DNA of 64,000 bases from Lunularia cruciata (Eukaryota > Streptophyta > Marchantiopsida > Lunulariales > Lunulariaceae), in assembly GCA_948567375.1 (NCBI GenBank), contig OX419757.1, positions 11,856,974 through 11,920,973 on the forward strand. The letters are read 5' to 3'. How positions within the stretch are numbered: position 1 is the first letter of the stretch; the number at the start of each line of letters is the position of its first letter. Under the pieces are notes generated by a model. The model was not told the DNA's origin and made no database searches. It saw only the letters and a program-made list of their open reading frames with translations. The position numbers were made by a program, and so were the translations under genes. Shown here in pieces: positions 33,680 through 45,973 of the stretch.

Positions 33680-33990
33680 TTATCGGACAAAGTCACATAA
33701 TCACTCACGATAAGCAACTTTCTAAGCTTGAGTATGGAGCTCTTCCCTGCAGTTAGATATATAATATATTGATCATCAGGAAATGCAACACGCATGAATC
33801 ACATAATCACTTAATCTGGTGTTCCTTATCAGGTTGGATCACATAATCACTGAATGTATTTGGTTTTTTTTATCAAGCCGAGTCACATAATCACCTTACT
33901 CGATAAGCAACTTTCTAAGCTGGAGTTTGAAATTCTTCCCCACCACTTAGATAAACAATATATTGATCATTAGAAAATGCAATATGAATG
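33680..33990. repeat. Two-copy direct repeat of about 190 bp
   Basis: AGTCACATAATCAC...CGATAAGCAACTTTCTAAGC... and a tail ...AATATATTGATCAT occur at about 33691-33790 and 33882-33975. The repeated ACATAATCAC word also occurs alone at 33801 and 33841. A related word is at 28050. Confidence 0.5.
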
Positions 33991-34082
33991 AGTTAACGAT
34001 CCAAGCAACCATGTTTTATTTTTTAAGACTTTAATAGATGATATGAGTCAATGATATAAGTCAACTCTAATTTGGTTTACAA

Positions 34083-34230
34083 GGTTTAGGAAATTTTACT
34101 TCGGATATCTTGGTTCAATAGGTTTTACGAGGTTAAGGTTTAGGAGTTCTTACTTAGAATATCTTGGTCCAACCATACAGGTTTCATTAGGTCAAGGTTT
34201 AGAAATCCTTACTTGAAATATATTGGTTCC
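34083..34230 (+). repeat. Three-copy tandem repeat of about 55 bp
   Basis: Three units each contain GGTTTAG(G/A)A, a T-rich stretch with TTACTT, then ATAT(C/A)TTGGT(T/C)C. They lie at about 34083-34120, 34136-34172 and 34195-34230. Confidence 0.5.
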
Positions 34231-34944
34231 AAGCTTCAATAGTCAAAACCCTACTCTATTGATACCCAGACCAGTCTTTGATAGAAAATTCTACAATTTT
34301 ACTAAGTATAACATATTACTTTATCAAGTCCTTCTTAATATGCAATTACTAGAGTCAAATAAAGAAAGAAGTTACGTAGCTCGTTCGCAATCAGAAAATC
34401 TGATCAGCAATTCAACTTCTCTTCTCCTTTTATCTTCTATAATAGTATACAAACCTTGTTATCAATTCAATTATGGTTGGGAAACTCTTTTGGCCTAATT
34501 TTCAATGCCTATTGTAACATCTACTTAAATAGTTTATTTCAAGTACTGATGCTAATGAGATCGCTTCATCCATTGGCTCTTTAAGGATAAGGATAAGATT
34601 AAGATGATGATGATGATCCTTCATATCTTAACTTACATGATAGATGAGTTTATATATGTTACAGCATGATTAAATGTATCATAATATAAACTATATTGGG
34701 TACTAAATATATGTAAATTTCAAAAATAAGTCCCTTGTTCTAAACAAACTTTTAAACTGTACTTTGAAGGAACTTCTAAAATCACATCAATATGTTTTTT
34801 GAGAGTTAAATATTAAATTTCTATTAAAATAGTTCATGTCTAGGTAGAATCTATAAATTTTCATATATATACACACACAAAGCAGAAAAATAAAAATCTT
34901 TGGATTTGTAGAAGTGATATCCTAGAATTAGACATTGTGAATAT

Positions 34945-35175
34945 ATGGAAATTTCACATTAGAAATATTCTCTTTGGTCAAACTTGTTTTACCAACCAAA
35001 TAGGATAAGGATCAACATGTCACCAATCCATGTATTAGATCCAAGGATGTAGCTCCCTTTGAGTAAATCCTCTTTGCTATATAATAAAGACAATGTGCTC
35101 CTTTGGGGCATAGGAGTATTGAGGGATGAAGTCTTGTGTTTCTCTTGGGGTTTCTCCTATCCTCAAAACATTACA
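34945..35175 (+). repeat. Truncated family A LTR
   Basis: The downstream half of the LTR is present: TTGGTCAAACTTG, GATAAGGATCAACATGTCACC, CTATATAATAAAGACAATG, GTGCTCCTTTGGGGC, ending AACATTACA. The U3 start is lacking. No coding part is attached. Confidence 0.65.
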
Positions 35176-37882
35176 TTGCTCTTATTATTTATTGTAATCA
35201 TTGCTTCATTGGTAATTTTTGGCAGCCATTGATCACAATTTTTTACCAAATTAGCCACGCACATTACTTATCACCCCAAAGGAATCTTGACTAAAGGTGT
35301 TAATTATATCTTTTGATATGCTTCATGCTAGTATGAATACATACCATACAATCTGTACATCATCCTTCAAACTATAGTGTTTGTATAAAATCATCAAGTA
35401 TTTGATCCTCTTTTTCTTTCTTAGTGATTGTCAAGCCTCCTAGTTCATGATATTTTTTTTACTCCTCCATTTTCTAATCCTCCTAGCTCTGTAATCTTCT
35501 TGTGTCCCTTTTTTACTTCTTAAAAGAAACCAAAGCTCATCAAATTAGTTCCCAATATTATCAAATATAATAGAATTACACATATGTTGATCCATGTAGT
35601 TAATCCCTGATTTTATCAAATACTACACCTTGTTAAGATTGACTGATGTAGATAGTGATAAAGGTATGGTTTTGATCAAAACCTCCACCTTGATCTTACC
35701 TTTTAAATGATAACCTCCGCTAAACTCTTTGGAAAGATTACCTACATCATAATACACCATGGATCCCCTTCATTATCTTCATACTGCTCAAAATACTATC
35801 AAGAAGTTTGAAAGTTAAGCACATAAGGATCATGTTATTGACTAGTGAAAGTAGGATATGTAAGAGTATAAGATATATGTCATTAAGTAGAATCTTGTTA
35901 TATAGTTACTAAAAACTTATCTAGACATGATTTGGAAAGTAATCATGAAGCTTGATTAAGGAAATATTTGGAAAAAATGCATAAGCAAGCTCATAAGAAT
36001 ATGTTTAAGGGAATATATAGAAGATACTTATGAACCTTCTTAGGGATTGAGTATGCTAGTAAGGCACTCATGACATTCTAAACTTGAGTTATAAGGTGTT
36101 GAGAAACCTTATGAGAGATCCAATAACGTGACCAAGAAATGAATGATTAGCTTGAATATGAAGCAATACTTCACACATCTCGTGTACAAATAACACGACC
36201 CTAGACCATGTCTATCACTTATAGTACATTTTATACAATTTTTGGCCCCAACTATTCTCTTTTATCCTCCTTACTTATTCTTCAACTTTTGGTCTTTTAC
36301 ATCAACTATAATCAAGAATGAAAGGAGTAAATCAAACTCTTACTTGTGGAGAGCCATCATGAACTTTGCAACTCAAAGAAGAGCATCTCAATCAATATGG
36401 TGCAAGTTTATATATTGCAATATATTTCTAAGATATCATTTGGTGCATTTGACAATGAAATTTGTGTGTGGTAAGAAAGAGACATGGGAAATTCAAAGGT
36501 TATATTTGGAACCATACTTGCTAAAACTTGCCAAGAAAGAACAAGTTTTGATCAGACATAAGTATCCTTAAGATACAATGATGATCAAACAAAATATCAA
36601 TTTAACACTTGGCCATGGAATGACATCCATTTTATAAAGCATAGGACCTAAGTGGATTTGCTTACTCAATTTATCCAGAAGTTCAAAATTTATAATCTAG
36701 TCTTGAGTAGTGATTGGAAGATGTACAATGATATCCAAGCTTACATGCTATTAATATAAGAGGTGAATCTTAATTCCTTGGGAAGTCCAATTTGTTTTGA
36801 TTAAAAGCCCTATTTCTTTAGTACTATTTACAAGAACAAAGAAATAAACAAACATCTTGAAATATGTTTGGATATCACTACAAGACTTCAAACATCTCAA
36901 CCACCATTAATGTTGAAGGCGATGAATAGTCCTATCTACTTGAAGATAACTTGAGATGGAAAACTCATATACTCCTTATAAAACTAAGGGTAGGATCATA
37001 TGGAATATATATTAGATTTCTTGTTGTATAAAAATCAATACTTGATAAAAAAGCATTTTTATTATCTTCAGCTAAAATAAATTTGAAGAAGTGATCTCTT
37101 TCTAAATTATTCCCTATAAAATATTAATAAAAAACAAATATGTAAATTAAATTAAATTAAATAATAAGATAATAATAGGTGATGTCTTCATTAGAAGTGC
37201 CAAATGTCCCAAATAGACATTTATTTATGTGGTCACTTTAATTTGCTAGTTTTCCCATCAACTTGAGCAAAATGATCTTAAAGCAAAGGATATAATTGAA
37301 TAATATCGAAAGGTGTAATCTTCTTTGTGTACTCATGTCCAATCATGAGAATATAAGATTATGAGTCCAAATTATATCTTGTTTTTCATGAATCATCATG
37401 AATAAACTCCATTTCACTAGAGCACCCAAAACTCTAATCTAAATTTGCTTGATTTATATAAAAAATTGACTTAATAAAAAACCTTACAAGGATGATCAAA
37501 TTGCACCAAAATCATTAGTAATTTTTCATATATTGAGCTTTAAATTAGAGATAATGATACTACAAATAAGTTGCTTGAAATATCATATTTAGCTCTAATT
37601 CTTAGTGTGTAATCCGCTTATGCAAATTGTGGGAGCAACCAGAATATAACAAGAAATGATAAGATTTTTAGTCTATATTAATATTTTGTTAGCTAAGTTA
37701 AGTTAATTGAGTAGCTTGACAAAGCCATGAGCAAGTTAATTAAGTAGTTGAGGAGTTCAAGGATATCTTTAAACTCTCAAACTCAGTTCTTATGCATTAT
37801 AGTTGGTATTACAAAATATTAGCTAAAGTAATTAAAAAATCTTTGACTAGCTGCACAAATAAATTTAAATTTGTGCAAGGGG
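35176..37882. other. AT-rich DNA, no gene recognised
   Basis: The longest frame is 109 codons (36242-36571). It has no domain, and its frame runs from low-complexity sequence. The flanks contain short coding-like bits in other frames that are too weak to call. Confidence 0.35.
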
Positions 37883-38430
37883 TGTAATACCATAGCTAGA
37901 TAAATTATCTAGAGGTGGAAATTGGCTTGATAATATCTTTAAGGATGTTATACATGCACAATGAGGACTCACATTAATAAGGTAGAGTCCAAAAATACAT
38001 CAAAAACTTTAGAGCACATCTTGAAGGCCTAAAAAAATGAATTAGGGCTCAAAAATAGAATCTTCTTCCCCAAAGAAGAAAGTTCTTGCATTTTCCTCTA
38101 ATCACTTTTTTTCTTGAGATTTTTCCAATTATACCACTTCCATAATGTTATGAGCTGTTTGCAAGAATATTCCAAAAGATTCTATTTGGTCAAACCTATT
38201 TGACCACATAGACATGCATATAGGCTAACATGTCACCAACCCATGGATCCAATCTAAGGGTGTAGCTTGCAAACATGTCAACTATCCTTGTATATAATCC
38301 AAGGATGTAGCTCTATTGGAAGAGATCTCCACTATATAATAAAGTTGAAGTGCTCCTTTGGGGGATCTGAGTATTGGGGAATTGAACCTTGTGTTTTTCT
38401 TGGGGTTTCTCATGTCCTTGGAACATTACA
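37883..38430 (+). repeat. Solo LTR of family A
   Basis: TGTAATACCATAGC to GAACATTACA, 548 bp, with one U3 unit, a CTATATAATAAAG TATA region and GTGCTCCTTTGGGGG. It is the most diverged of the copies here. Flanks AGGGG and AAGTG do not form a clear duplication. Confidence 0.7.
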
Positions 38431-40660
38431 AAGTGTATGGATGTATGAGTGTTAAGAGACAAGTGAATCAAACTTCTTACCCATATATATGACTTCTTTC
38501 AGTTGATTGTAATTCTTATGACTATCTCAATCTTTGTATGAGGTTTCCATCTACTTACATATAATCTAATTTTTCTTCTTTATGAATATGCAAACTTTAC
38601 ATAAGAGTAGTTTGGAACATGATAATGTAGCTCTTTATAAACCCCTTTCTATTTAGTTTTGCAAGATTATTATATGCTTATCTTGCTAGGTTGATTACTT
38701 GAGTTTTGGTGGGTTTATATCATAATCTCTTTCTAAGAAACAATTGAGTTCTTATAATTATGTTTTGCTTGCTTCACTAGATATATCTACCAATATTTTG
38801 TGTTGCATATTTGATTACTTATAAAAAACATGATTTGGGGATTTTAATCTTATATAATAATGGCATCAAAATTCTTGCTCACATCAAGAAAGATCTACAT
38901 AGCTCTTACCAATTTTTTCCAATTTGAAAGTTTTTGTTTACATCATTTTCAATATTAAAATCCTTTATTGGTTGCAATTGTCATGATTGTCCAACAATCA
39001 AGTGAGCTGCTCAATATATTGTTGCATCACTTGGATCTAAGCGTTATCCTTACTATATTTATCAATGTTATCAATATTAAAGCTAGGAGAAGTAAAATTT
39101 GATATTCAAATATAAATTGTAAATATCCCCCTTTAACCATAAGTATTAACATGACATTAAGGTTCTTACAAAATATAATTAGATATAAGAAAGTAACAAA
39201 GGCAAGATATTATAAAATCAAAGTAAGCGGATTCAAATGATAGTTCAGAATGGCATGGAAACAAGAATCAAAGTATTATGAGTTAGTTGTCAAAGAATAT
39301 AGTAGACTCCATTCATCTTTTTCTTGTTTTGATGCCAATGTAAAGACAAAAAGTTGAAAAAACAAATAAAGAAGATAAGAGAGAAAAGGGACTTTGAGAT
39401 AAGGACAAGCTTTCTTCATAGAAAGTATAACAATTACTTACTAGCGAACTAAGTTCTAGGAAGGTTCATCAACCACTTAAAGCTCATCTTTATATAAAGG
39501 TTTTAAATACCTTCCTTAACTATTCAAGCCCTAAGAAGCTTACAAAATAATTTATAGATATTGCTATATGAAATAATTTAGGTACTTTTGGAGAATAAAA
39601 TTTTTTTTTGGAGAGATATGATTATATAATAAATTTATTATTTCAAATTATCTTCAATTATGATGTTATTATTATTCTATGAAAAATCTCAAGATGTTTC
39701 ATCAATATCTTGAGATTTCTTGCAATTATTAATAACCAAGCTTAGAGATGACTTGAATTTACAATTTTACATGGTTTGTGATTATGATGTACTCATGGTT
39801 CAAAAGCAAGGACATGGAAATGTCCGTAACGTCGAATCTATCATAAATTTTATGGGTTTCTCAATCTTTTCCTTTAAATATTAGGATAGCTATTCGATTC
39901 TTTGATATCTCGTGAAATTAACCAGTTCTATTGAGTGCACACATATACACATAAATCATTATATGCCTTTGGGATATTCTAAAGATTGAGAGTTCATTTT
40001 TGCAAATAATATGTATTTCAGGTACAGTGAATGTGTTTCAATCATATTTCAATAACATCAAAATTTAGAAACAATATATTAGATTTTAGATAGCAGTTTT
40101 AATAACATAAAGATCAATAGGACATAAAAATAAGTATATTTTTAATTTGAAGGAGTTTCTCCTCTATCAACGAATCTTGCATGAGAATTCAATTTACCAA
40201 GATTTATAAATGGGGTACTCTGCAAATGAGACTACTATAAAGCGAGTATAAAGGCTTTAACCTATAATTAGGACCTTTGGAGTAGTTCCACATGAGCACA
40301 TTATCATGCGGTGTTAAAAATCATGAGGAGCTCATTCCATAAATTGTGAATCACTTGTCTTTTTGCTTCCACATGTAGTACTCTGTAACATATATTTTAC
40401 ACAAAAATCCACTCCAGTTTCTCTCTGAGATATTTCATGTTCTGATTGCAACCAATAACCTACAAGGGCCACGAGTACTCTACTTAATTTGTCCCTAAGT
40501 TTAAGATATACTAAGTTTAAGATACACTGCAGAATCTTGAAGAGAAGTAGGGGTTTAGCCCAACAAATTGGACGCCACATCCTTCTGAGGTTTTACCCCC
40601 TTTCAGAAACCCCCCAAAACCCAAACGTGGAGTAACGGGGTCTTACTCAACAGCACAGCA
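38431..40660. other. AT-rich intergenic DNA
   Basis: I see no gene, LTR or RNA gene. Poly-A/T runs are common. The last few hundred bases become less AT-rich towards the PHIP1-like gene. Confidence 0.4.
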
Positions 40661-40672
40661 TTTTGCAAAGAA

Positions 40673-40691
40673 TTAGGGTTTAGGGTTTAGG
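40673..40691 (+). promoter_or_regulatory. Telo-box in the promoter/5' UTR of the PHIP1-like gene
   Basis: TTAGGGTTTAGGGTTTAGG lies 137 bases before the ATG. In plants, AAACCCTA motifs (either strand) mark promoters of ribosome-biogenesis and other growth genes. This fits a nucleolin-like product. Confidence 0.6.
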
Positions 40692-40827
40692 TCTTTCCAT
40701 CAGAATTCCTCGTTCAAGAACTGTGCTACCTTCTTCTCGAACAGAGCTTGAATTTCCCACTTCACAGATTCCTCCGAATTCTTTCTGTGCATTGCCCCCC
40801 GAGAATTGCCTCGAGCTTGATGTGAAA

Positions 40828-43318
40828 ATGGTGCTCTCGCACAAGAAGTTGAAGCGGAAGCGAGAGGAAGAAGCTGCAGCTGCAGCCGAGGCGAACCCGG
40901 ACGCGAAAGCCTTTGCCAAGCAGGCGGAGGTGAAGAATGCAGAGGAAGTGGTACAGAGGAAGAAGGATAAGAAGCTGAAGAAGGGAAAGCCTGTCGCTGT
41001 CGCTCCCTCTCTTGCTGCCGCTGTTGAGTCTGATTTTAGCCCTGAGGAAGTGGATGGAGGTGTGGAGATTGAGAAACCTGTAGGAGGTGAGAATGCAGCG
41101 AAGAATAAGAAGAAGAAGGAGAAGAAGAAACGGAGTAAGGAAGCGAGCGGGGATTTTGTTGGTAGGGTGGATGAAGCCCGTCCGTCGTCTGAGAAGCTGA
41201 ATGGAGCTGTGGAACATTCGGGAGGAGACGGTCAATTGACACCTGATGAGGGTAACAGAGATGTTGACGGAGTGAATGGTGGTGATGAGGGAGTAGGTCA
41301 AGAGGCCGTCGGTGACGATCAAAAGGGGATGTCAGTTCGTGAGCGGAAGGGGAAGAAGAAGAAAGATCGATGGGGAGGGGCAGTCCAAGAGGAGGAGCAG
41401 GAGCAGGTCAATGGTGCTGCAAGCAAGGATGACGAGGAATACAAGAGCCAAACGTCAGGAAAGGAGACAGAATCTCTGAGGTATAACTGATCTAAGACAT
41501 CTCCCTGAGCTTCATAATTGTTTAAAGTGGTGAGTTTGAATGTGCAAAGCCTGAGTTTGCACCATAGCGTGTCGAGTCCATTGGCAGCAGAGAATCGTCT
41601 CAGTTGGGATCTCAATCTAGTCATTCGAATCAGAGATTTAGCAGAAGTAGGCTGTTGAAATCCCACTTCAGGGTACGCTGCTGTGAGCTTGTCGATGGCG
41701 TATAGGAATCAGTCGTGGTTTGGGACTTATCGTAGCCGTTATTGGTCTGGTCGACGCAGTGCTGGAGAGGAGTATGATCCGAAGAAGGTTTACGTTGGCG
41801 GAATGCCGTATTATGCTTCGGAGGAGGACATTCTTGATTACTTCTCAGAATGCGGGAAAATAGCGGAGCTGGACTGTGTTATATTCCCCGATACCGGAAA
41901 ATTCCGTGGTCTAGCATTTATCACATTTCAGGTTTATATGTTAACACTCTGTTTCTGAACTAATGTTGAATATACTAGTTTCTTGAAGGAATGTGTCTTC
42001 TTGATTTTTAATCTTTGGAGAGTTACATGCTATGATGTATACTACTGATAGGAAGACCTGAAGCTGCAAAAGCTCGTGCTGTCGACATACATCACTACTG
42101 AAGCATGTGACACATCCTGTTTCCTGCATACTTTTCGCGTAGATGATGAATATTTGGGTTCCAGTTTTATTACTACTTACGCACTTACTTCCAGCACCTG
42201 TTCATTCAGATAGACCTAGAGCGGGCGTGTACATGATGATCAAGTTTTGATAGGAAGACCTGAAGCCTCGTGCTTATGCTGTCATCAAATCATGGCTGAT
42301 ACACGAATTTGAGTCCTGTGTCAAACCTAAGTACTTCAGTCCTGTAAGCTACGGTTCGTCACCTTGGGCTAGTGTATATGATGATATCAACGCATGATAG
42401 GAAGACCTGAAGTTTTGCTTACGCAAACTCATGCTGTCGACGCGATACGAGTGATACACCGAAGCCTGTTCACCTCTCTGTGGTCAGCTGAATCTACAAC
42501 AGGCTCTGTGACTTCGCTTTGCTGATATGTATCGCTTTAACAAGCTTCTATCCTCGGTTCGAACTAAATGTTGTACTGTGAACTGTTTTCAGACTGAAGA
42601 AGGCGCTCTCAAGGCTCTCGAATATGACGGGGCTGATATGTACGCTTTATTGACCAGCCTTGTATTGCATTCATGCTAACTTATATATTTCTTTAATCAG
42701 TGATAGCCGAGACTCGTCTAGTTCAATCTAATTTCGAGTCCACGCAGTTTTGTTGCTGGATCTAACGTTCTCAAATGATTTCGGTACAGGGGCGGCCGAT
42801 TTCTCAAAATCACCAAGTGCAAAGTGAAGCCTTCCAAAGCTAAGAGCGCACAACTAGGCGAGGTGAAGAAGCACGAAGGTTGTCTCTCTGTGTACATAGG
42901 TAATCTTTCATGGGAAATCACTGAGGACGCCATTAAGAATTTTCTCAAGAAACACTACAAGCCAACTAAGGTAGAGGCTATCCGTCTTGCATACGATAAA
43001 GACTCGGGAGAATTCAAGGGGTTTGGGCACATTGATTTTGAGGATGACGAGTCTCTAGAGGCTGCTGTAAGGTTAAATCAAACACCCTTGCTTGGAAGGC
43101 CTGTGAAGATTGCTTACTCTGTGCCGAAGAGAAACCTACCTTCCAACGGTTACAGCAACGCAGGTGGATCTCAGGGCTCAGGTAGATCACCAGGAGCTTG
43201 CTACAATTGCGGGAAAGAAGGACACAAGTCATTTCTATGCCCAACGAAAGGCGAGAATGGTGATCGTGGTGGTAGAGGTGGTAGAAGCCACAGAGGTGGT
43301 GGCAGAGGTAGGAGGTAA
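40828..43318 (+). CDS. PHIP1: PHIP1-like RNA-binding protein: two RRMs, CCHC knuckle and RGG tail
   Basis: Exons 40828-41480, 41688-41931, 42593-42639 and 42790-43318 join in frame to 490 aa. The start (ATG 40828) opens MVLSHKKLKRKREEEAAAAA; the preceding 35 open codons look like UTR. Residues 1-217 are lysine/glutamate-rich, nucleolin-like. RRM1 is at about 251-325 (VYVGGM; KFRGLAFITF) and RRM2 at about 347-425 (VYIGNL; EFKGFGHIDF). The knuckle CYNCGKEGHKSFLC is at 452-465, with an RGG tail to the end. The order matches Arabidopsis PHIP1, which binds mRNA and phragmoplastin at the cell plate; the role here is inferred. The acceptor at 41687 (GTGAG) is chosen because it alone keeps the frame with the strong GAG|GTATAA donor; TTCAG at 41671 does not. 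Donor 42640 and acceptor 42789 restore DMGGRFLKI. Confidence 0.85.
42045..42440 (+). repeat. Three-copy repeat inside intron 2 of the PHIP1-like gene
   Basis: GATAGGAAGACCTGAAG occurs at about 42047, 42251 and 42397, each followed within 30 bases by a (C)TC(G/A)TGCT.ATGCTGTC-like word. The spacing is about 200 and 150 bp. The repeats end before the last 150 bases of the intron and lie outside the splice sites. Confidence 0.6.
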
Positions 43319-44616
43319 GAGTACGGAAGTAATGAAACCGTAAAGAGTGCCTCTCAAGGTAGTTGACATCAGAGGTTTGGGACCCAGATTTTTGTAACAG
43401 GGATAACGATCCAAAATGGGATGGCCCGTGGGTTTCACTGCATTCAGTTGCCGATGACAGGTGGTTCACAAGAGTGAACTTTAGGCGACGGAAGGTCACT
43501 TAAGACGGGAGCATAGAGCGACATTAGCACAAGAGAAAAATAGAATATGAATGTAAATTATTTTGTGTCAAACAGTGTTACAGCTGCAGAATAGTTCAAA
43601 CAAAAGCATCACCGGGTACGTGCGAGTGGCTGGCATCATTCCTGGAGCCTTGGTTCTTCCTCATACTTCCATTAAGAAACTCGTTTGAATTCATCGTGCA
43701 CATCTTCTGGTGACATTTGCTTCTCTGAACTGCAAGGAAGCAACGAGCGGAAGAGAAGCGGACTCACACTCTACCACCGAGGACGTTCCTCTAAGAGCTG
43801 GAGCGCTATTCTGATTGCAGTCCTCGTTTGAAATATCTGTTCGCTGCAATGACCCTTAAGAAGAAGATCGAAAGACGCTCACCACTAGTTAACTATGGCC
43901 GCCGACTGTGAACTAAAATCTGAGATCAACTTCGAAAACTTTACGAGGAGAGTATATTTAAAATCTGAGATCAACTTCGAAAACATTACGAGGAGAGTAT
44001 ATTTAATAAACACTAACAGGAACCAATATTTATATTTCAATTGTCATCATTTCTAATCATCAAGAAAGTGTGAAGTTTTTACTGGTATGCGCCTACCTCC
44101 ATTGACAACCTAAAGCAACTGATTCCACCGATTACCTTCAACCAGACCAGTTACTCATGCTTATTGAGGTAATAAGAAGGCCACTTCTCGAAAATCTAAA
44201 GGACAGAAGGACTGGAAAGCTGTATTGCCAACAGGAAAGGACTAGAGGAGTCCTCTGAAATTCGGGAAGTGCCTGAAAGAAATGAGTACTATTCTTCTTC
44301 TTTATCTCGGAAGACGAGTTTTTCAGCTACAGGTCCCAACGCAATACAGATTGAATCATAGATCTGTCTCGCTCGTTGAGTGTCCTTTAACTGTTCTAGT
44401 CTTTGCGATCAATCGTATCTTTGTGTGAGATGAATAGACAAAAAACGTCTCCTCACTTCAGCAGCTTCTTCACAAATGCTTGCTGATTCAGAGCTTGACT
44501 CATTACTAATCAATATCCACGTAGAGCTCATACTACTACTACTGAATGGATCCTCTCTCGCATCAATCATTGGAAATCATCAACTAAGAAAATTTTCTAC
44601 CTTAATTTTATTTTAT
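43319..44616. other. 3' flank and intergenic DNA
   Basis: No gene is seen. It holds the 3' UTR of the PHIP1-like gene and a short tandem duplication (43916-44005). Reading frames here are short and without domains. Confidence 0.4.
43916..44005. repeat. 45-bp tandem duplication
   Basis: AAATCTGAGATCAACTTCG...GAGAGTATATTTA occurs twice back to back, with a single base difference (CTTTACG against CATTACG). It is a recent slippage or duplication event. Confidence 0.8.
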
Positions 44617-44695
44617 ATCGGCTTGATGGGGTCTTCCCATCCTTCGTGTTTTCTGCGCGGTCGCATTTTTTTCGATTTTATAACAAAGCATTATT
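44617..44695 (+). mobile_element. LINE 3'-tail fragment
   Basis: CGGCTTGATGGGGTCTTCCC, then ATCCTTCGTGTTTTCTGCGC, then AACAAAGCATTA. The segment matches 5089-5165 and 57885-57935, the last 80 bases of the LINE family. No coding part is attached. Confidence 0.6.
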
Positions 44696-45724
44696 AGTAT
44701 TTAAACAACAATGACCGATAGCTCTCATTTTCCACATATTTCTAGAAACGATCAGCATGTGGGTTGGGAACAATGTACCTCGTTCTTAGATGAACTAAAC
44801 CGAAACAATCTTAGCTGAATACTTCTATCTTATTAAACTGTTCAAGCATTTTAAGCCTTGTTCCCCCAAAGGTTACTAGATTCGCTAGCTAAACTATATA
44901 GATTCGAATATTCGTTGGCGAAAGTCCCTGCCTATAAAGTTAGTTCCAAGAATCTTCCACTTACTACACATTGTTCGAGAATAAATACTCCTAAAGGGTA
45001 TTTATTCTCAAGAATTCAGCTATCTGTGCCGATTTGAACCGACTTTCACCGAGCTTGGATACTCTTATCTTTGCAAATTGTCAACTATTTCTTATTCTAA
45101 TAATCATATCTCGATTTGTGGGAGAAACTGAAGCTTTTTGATTCCCGGAGAATAAATGGAGACGGCAGATTCTTTTAAGAGGACGGAGGAAACTTACTTT
45201 TCCAGACTACGCAAGCAAAGCAAAGCTGGAGCTATTTTCGAGAGCTATTTTCGAATTATATTAAATAGTTCTAAACGGGGGACATATGAAAACCCACGTG
45301 TAAAGGAGGGGTAGTAGTATCCCATACGTTACAAACATTACAGTAGTGGGTGAAGCTTGAGGGGTTACACGCGTAACCCTATAGCAATTCAAAATCTATA
45401 TGGAAAAAGGTTATTTATATTTATATTTATATCTTGATAGTATACGTAAAATTTCTCAGTGTACTGCAATTGTTCTTAATTCAATAGACCTTTCAATTGG
45501 TTCGAATAATGAAATAGTGGATCTTTTGCTCTCTCTTTATACATAACTCTGTATTTTATTCATCCTTTCGTATAATATTTCTATGATCATAACTTCAACT
45601 GTAACTACGAACAAGCAAGATGATTCTCATAATAGACACATTTATCTATTTGTTTCCATTAAAAGAATGAATAGAAACATATAATAATATTTATGTGTAT
45701 GTATGTTTTGTAATTACAAATCAG
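44696..45724. other. Intergenic DNA
   Basis: No gene or RNA feature is seen. A nearly symmetric GAATAAATACTCC...GGGTATTTATTCTC inverted repeat occurs at about 44979-45013. Confidence 0.4.
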
Positions 45725-45973
45725 TTATTTATAAACCACTGGTGGAACCGATCTTAAATCCACAAGTGAAAATGTGATAATACCAAGCATAAGTAAGAAA
45801 CTCATCCATGGAGGACCATGTGGTTCGAGGTAAAACTCATAACGAGACGAAGGGATTAGCATTTCTCGTGCCGCTCTATTCTCCAGTATATCTTGTGCAG
45901 TGCTTGGATTATTATACGTTTTCCTGATTTGACTTGAAGCTCTTCCCAAAGGCCGATTCATAGAACTACTCAT
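45725..45973 (-). CDS. Hypothetical small protein with one membrane span, 82 aa
   Basis: An ATG at 45973 opens MSSSMNRPLGRASSQIRKTY. The middle is polar (AQDILENRAAREMLIPSSRY), and WMSFLLMLGIITFSLVDL forms one hydrophobic span near residues 56-73, followed by a short tail and TAA. Codon use is balanced compared with the AT-rich flanks and there are no internal stops. I do not recognise the family. It may be a complete single-exon gene, an exon of a larger gene or a retroposed copy. No neighbour helps. Confidence 0.45.
   Translation of the reverse strand: MSSSMNRPLGRASSQIRKTYNNPSTAQDILENRAAREMLIPSSRYEFYLEPHGPPWMSFLLMLGIITFSLVDLRSVPPVVYK

Noticed and set aside
34945..38430. A complete element between the LTR-like pieces at 35.2 and 38.4 kb
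   Set aside because: The two LTRs have different ends and divergence and no retroviral coding sequence lies between them; they are independent remnants.
40762..41322. 186-codon minus-strand ORF
   Set aside because: Antisense of the Lys/Glu-rich exon 1 of the PHIP1-like gene, giving a leucine-rich artefact.
43014..43499. 161-codon minus-strand ORF
   Set aside because: Antisense of RRM2, the knuckle and the RGG tail; no domain of its own.
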